DNA of 64,000 nt, taken from positions 62,001 through 126,000 of the forward strand of contig VZRG01000205.1 of NCBI GenBank assembly GCA_013397435.1. Direction: 5' to 3'. This stretch comes from Erythrocercus mccallii. Its lineage: Eukaryota > Chordata > Aves > Passeriformes > Dicruridae. A model generated the notes under the pieces. That model was not told the DNA's origin. It was given only the letters and a program-made list of their open reading frames with translations, and searched no databases. Numbering within the stretch: the first letter of the stretch is position 1; every line of letters begins with the position of its first letter. Of the stretch, positions 61,760 to 64,000 are shown in pieces. Made by a program: the position numbers and the translations under genes.

Positions 61760-64000
61760 TCTTCTCCCTAACACTCTCAATTGCAACTACCCTAGAACAT
61801 GAGGGGAAAAAAAAGGCACCTTACCACTAAGCATAATGCCTGAAAAGCTTTCAAGAAGACTTAAAATACACATTTGTCTGTCTTCATAATGAGTTGAGCT
61901 CAGAGTCACAGAAAGGTCATATCACAAAGGGAGTGGCTCCTGAGGCGCAGGGAAGCCTTTATTACTTTAACTAACCTCCTTGAGGGCAATTTCACATCCA
62001 TAATACAAACTATTCAAACAATGTGCAATGAAAGTAGGTAAATGATCACCTTGTATGTGCTCAGATTTTATTTTGCTCTATTTAAAAACTGGTAGAGCTA
62101 ATTCCTTAATCCAATATTTTTAATGTGCTCAGTTATATCGGAAAGAATTTTTTTTGTTAGCACAGCTGGCTGGCACAGTAATTAATAATAATCCTAATGA
62201 TCAGAGCTTTTGAAATAAATTTTTATTGAATAAGCAGAATTAAAGTTCTGTACAGTCCTCTTGTATCTGAAAGAAATGTTTGCATATCTCTTTAAAGTCT
62301 TATATTTAATAGATAAAGTTTGAGTGGAGTACAGCTGTGTTTTAGATATATTGTACAGAAATGGGAATGATTTTGTAGTATGTGGTATGTATTATAATTG
62401 TACAGAATTTCTAAAAAGGTGTACCACCTTCTTCCTGTTACTAGGAAACCTTATTAAGTTTTTGCATTTGATAAAATCACCTATAATGCACTTTTTCCCC
62501 TTATAGATGTAGGGGAGGACAAAGCAACTCCACTTTTTATTGTCTTTGCAGAGTGCTATGCGCCTTCTTCCTTCTTATCTTTTGGTTTACAAGAGTAGTA
62601 CCTGCTTTGTGTGCAACCTTCCCCCAGTCATGACATAACATAGTCAAAATTAGGAAATAATCATATTCAATGCTTTTGTCCCAGGTGTTGCCAGATTTTG
62701 CATAAGCAGAGACCAAGTAGGAAAATGTTTCCTGTGTATACAATCCAATCCATCCAGGAACTATAAATCCTTTAGAAAGACAGTTTAGTAATTTTACACC
62801 TAATTGGATGAGAGCAAAACAGAGGAAGAAAACCAGTTACCATCAGTATTTAAAAATATTTAGACTAATATAAATAGCTAATTGAGCTCCCACGCAGTGT
62901 CCAACAGAAGAAAAGGCCATCTGAATTTAAATTTTAGCACAGGGCAAGAGTCCACTTGTCCAGGTACCTCTGAGCTTCAGCACTCCAGGTGTCATGCAGA
63001 TGCTCTTTGTAGGTTGTGTTAAAGAAACACCAGCAATTTTTTCCTATTTTGCACTCTGTGAACCTCTAAAATAGCCAGCACTTAGTGAAAGAACTGCCTG
63101 TCAAACAAAACAGAGAGAGAGATTCTGGGGAAAAAAGGAGGCAACAAAACAGCCAGCGCACCAAAACATCACAGGGAGAGAAGGGGAGAAAATAATCTCA
63201 ATTAATCAGAGGTTAGTACCATTAATCAAGGCAAAGGTGTTTGAGCCAATAACATTGTGTTAGAAGAGAATAGACTATAGTGAAGAAAAAAATTAATTTT
63301 TAGGAGGAAGAAAACTCTGGGATAAAATCTGATAGCACTGGCTTTTTTTACCATCACAGAACAATTCCGAAAAAACACACAGCTCGTCTGACACCAGGAC
63401 AGAAGAAAGTTCCACTCAGTTAAACACATGTCAAGGAAATGCAAATTCTGAGACTCTATCAGACACTTTTATCATTATGTTTCAAATTTTTACCATTTCA
63501 GCCTAGTGTTCCTATTTCACTTTCTTAGTGCAACACCAACTATGTGTTTACTTCACCAACACAAAATGAATGAGATTCTGATGGGGTTCCAAAAGGCAGA
63601 GCTTTAAGCACAAAATCCTAATACAGGAATATCACTAGGCCTGCAATAAAATTAAAAGGTTTGACATCACTGCTGTGCCACCTTTACAGTTTTGAATGGC
63701 TCTGAAGAGATTTTCTTCTCAGAAAGATCAAATAGAAACTAAGGTCTGAGGAGCTGGTCAGTATTCTTTACTGCCTGCCAAAGCCTTATTGCAGCTCTAC
63801 TTTTGAAGTCACTAACCTGAGTGCTTACCACACTCCAGTGCAGCACAGATTTATAATATGTTTTTATTTAAAGAGAAGAAATAGCCTACAGTACCGGGCA
63901 TGAGATGATATATATCCTGTCTGTTCTGAATGAACTGCTGTAGCAAACATTAAAAAGGAAGGGCGAGTTTTAAGAATACAGCTTTAGAAAAATGATTTCA
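61760..64000. other. AT-rich non-coding stretch
   Basis: No firm gene. At 62602-62731 the minus strand has 43 open codons (ETFSYLVSAYAKSG ... MLCHDWGKVAHKA) after an acceptor-like TATACACAG, ending in a weak donor CAG|GTACTA whose phase would fit 60231, but the acceptor lacks a pyrimidine tract. Around 62110-62240 there are several TAAT/ATTA motifs in CNE-like sequence. Confidence 0.45.

Noticed and set aside
62602..62731. Minus-strand 43-codon segment that could extend the exon chain upstream
   Set aside because: Acceptor lacks a pyrimidine tract and the donor GTACTA is weak; it would also place coding upstream of the putative promoter.

Overview
The window looks like a piece of a bird chromosome, probably intronic or intergenic. 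It is AT-rich, has very few interspersed repeats, and carries two 3' ends of CR1 LINEs (about 7.1 kb and 61.4-61.76 kb), the typical retroposon of birds and other sauropsids. A few older sauropsid or amniote repeat relics are present, along with one 507-base run of N inside GC-rich sequence. No bacterial-type gene, rRNA, tRNA, CRISPR array or recognisable viral gene is visible. The longest uninterrupted open frame is about 146 codons, and nearly all open frames look like chance.

Layout. 1-16.2 kb: AT-rich non-coding DNA holding a short CR1 tail, a CpG-dense patch (7.64-7.80 kb), a GC-rich patch (10.9-11.2 kb), an ancient repeat (13.8 kb) and two copies of a homeodomain-rich motif (3.45 and 6.51 kb). 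16.26-17.29 kb: a GC-rich island broken by the assembly gap. 17.3-47.8 kb: mostly featureless AT-rich DNA with repeat relics, a 27-bp tandem duplication (28.85 kb), a GGCA/GGAA microsatellite (34.56 kb), a perfect inverted pair of homeodomain sites (40.79 kb) and one possible terminal coding exon on the minus strand (27.25-27.49 kb). 47.9-60.5 kb: the most gene-like part. 60.5-61.06 kb: a CpG-rich patch that could be a promoter. 61.42-64 kb: the larger CR1 tail, then plain AT-rich DNA.

Main inference. Reading the minus strand by hand for splice sites and phase gives a chain of short candidate exons: 60142-60231, 57420(or 57438)-57590, 56573-56602, 55367-55440 and 47882-47926. Each is open in only one usable frame or in the frame its neighbours demand, and the intron phases agree (1, 1, 1, 0). 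A CpG-rich segment with a good minus-strand donor lies just upstream. Together they suggest the 5' part of a minus-strand gene with long introns, whose product I do not recognise. This is a hypothesis. Similar microexon-like signals can be found by chance elsewhere, including on the plus strand, so RNA-seq or cross-species alignment is needed to accept it.
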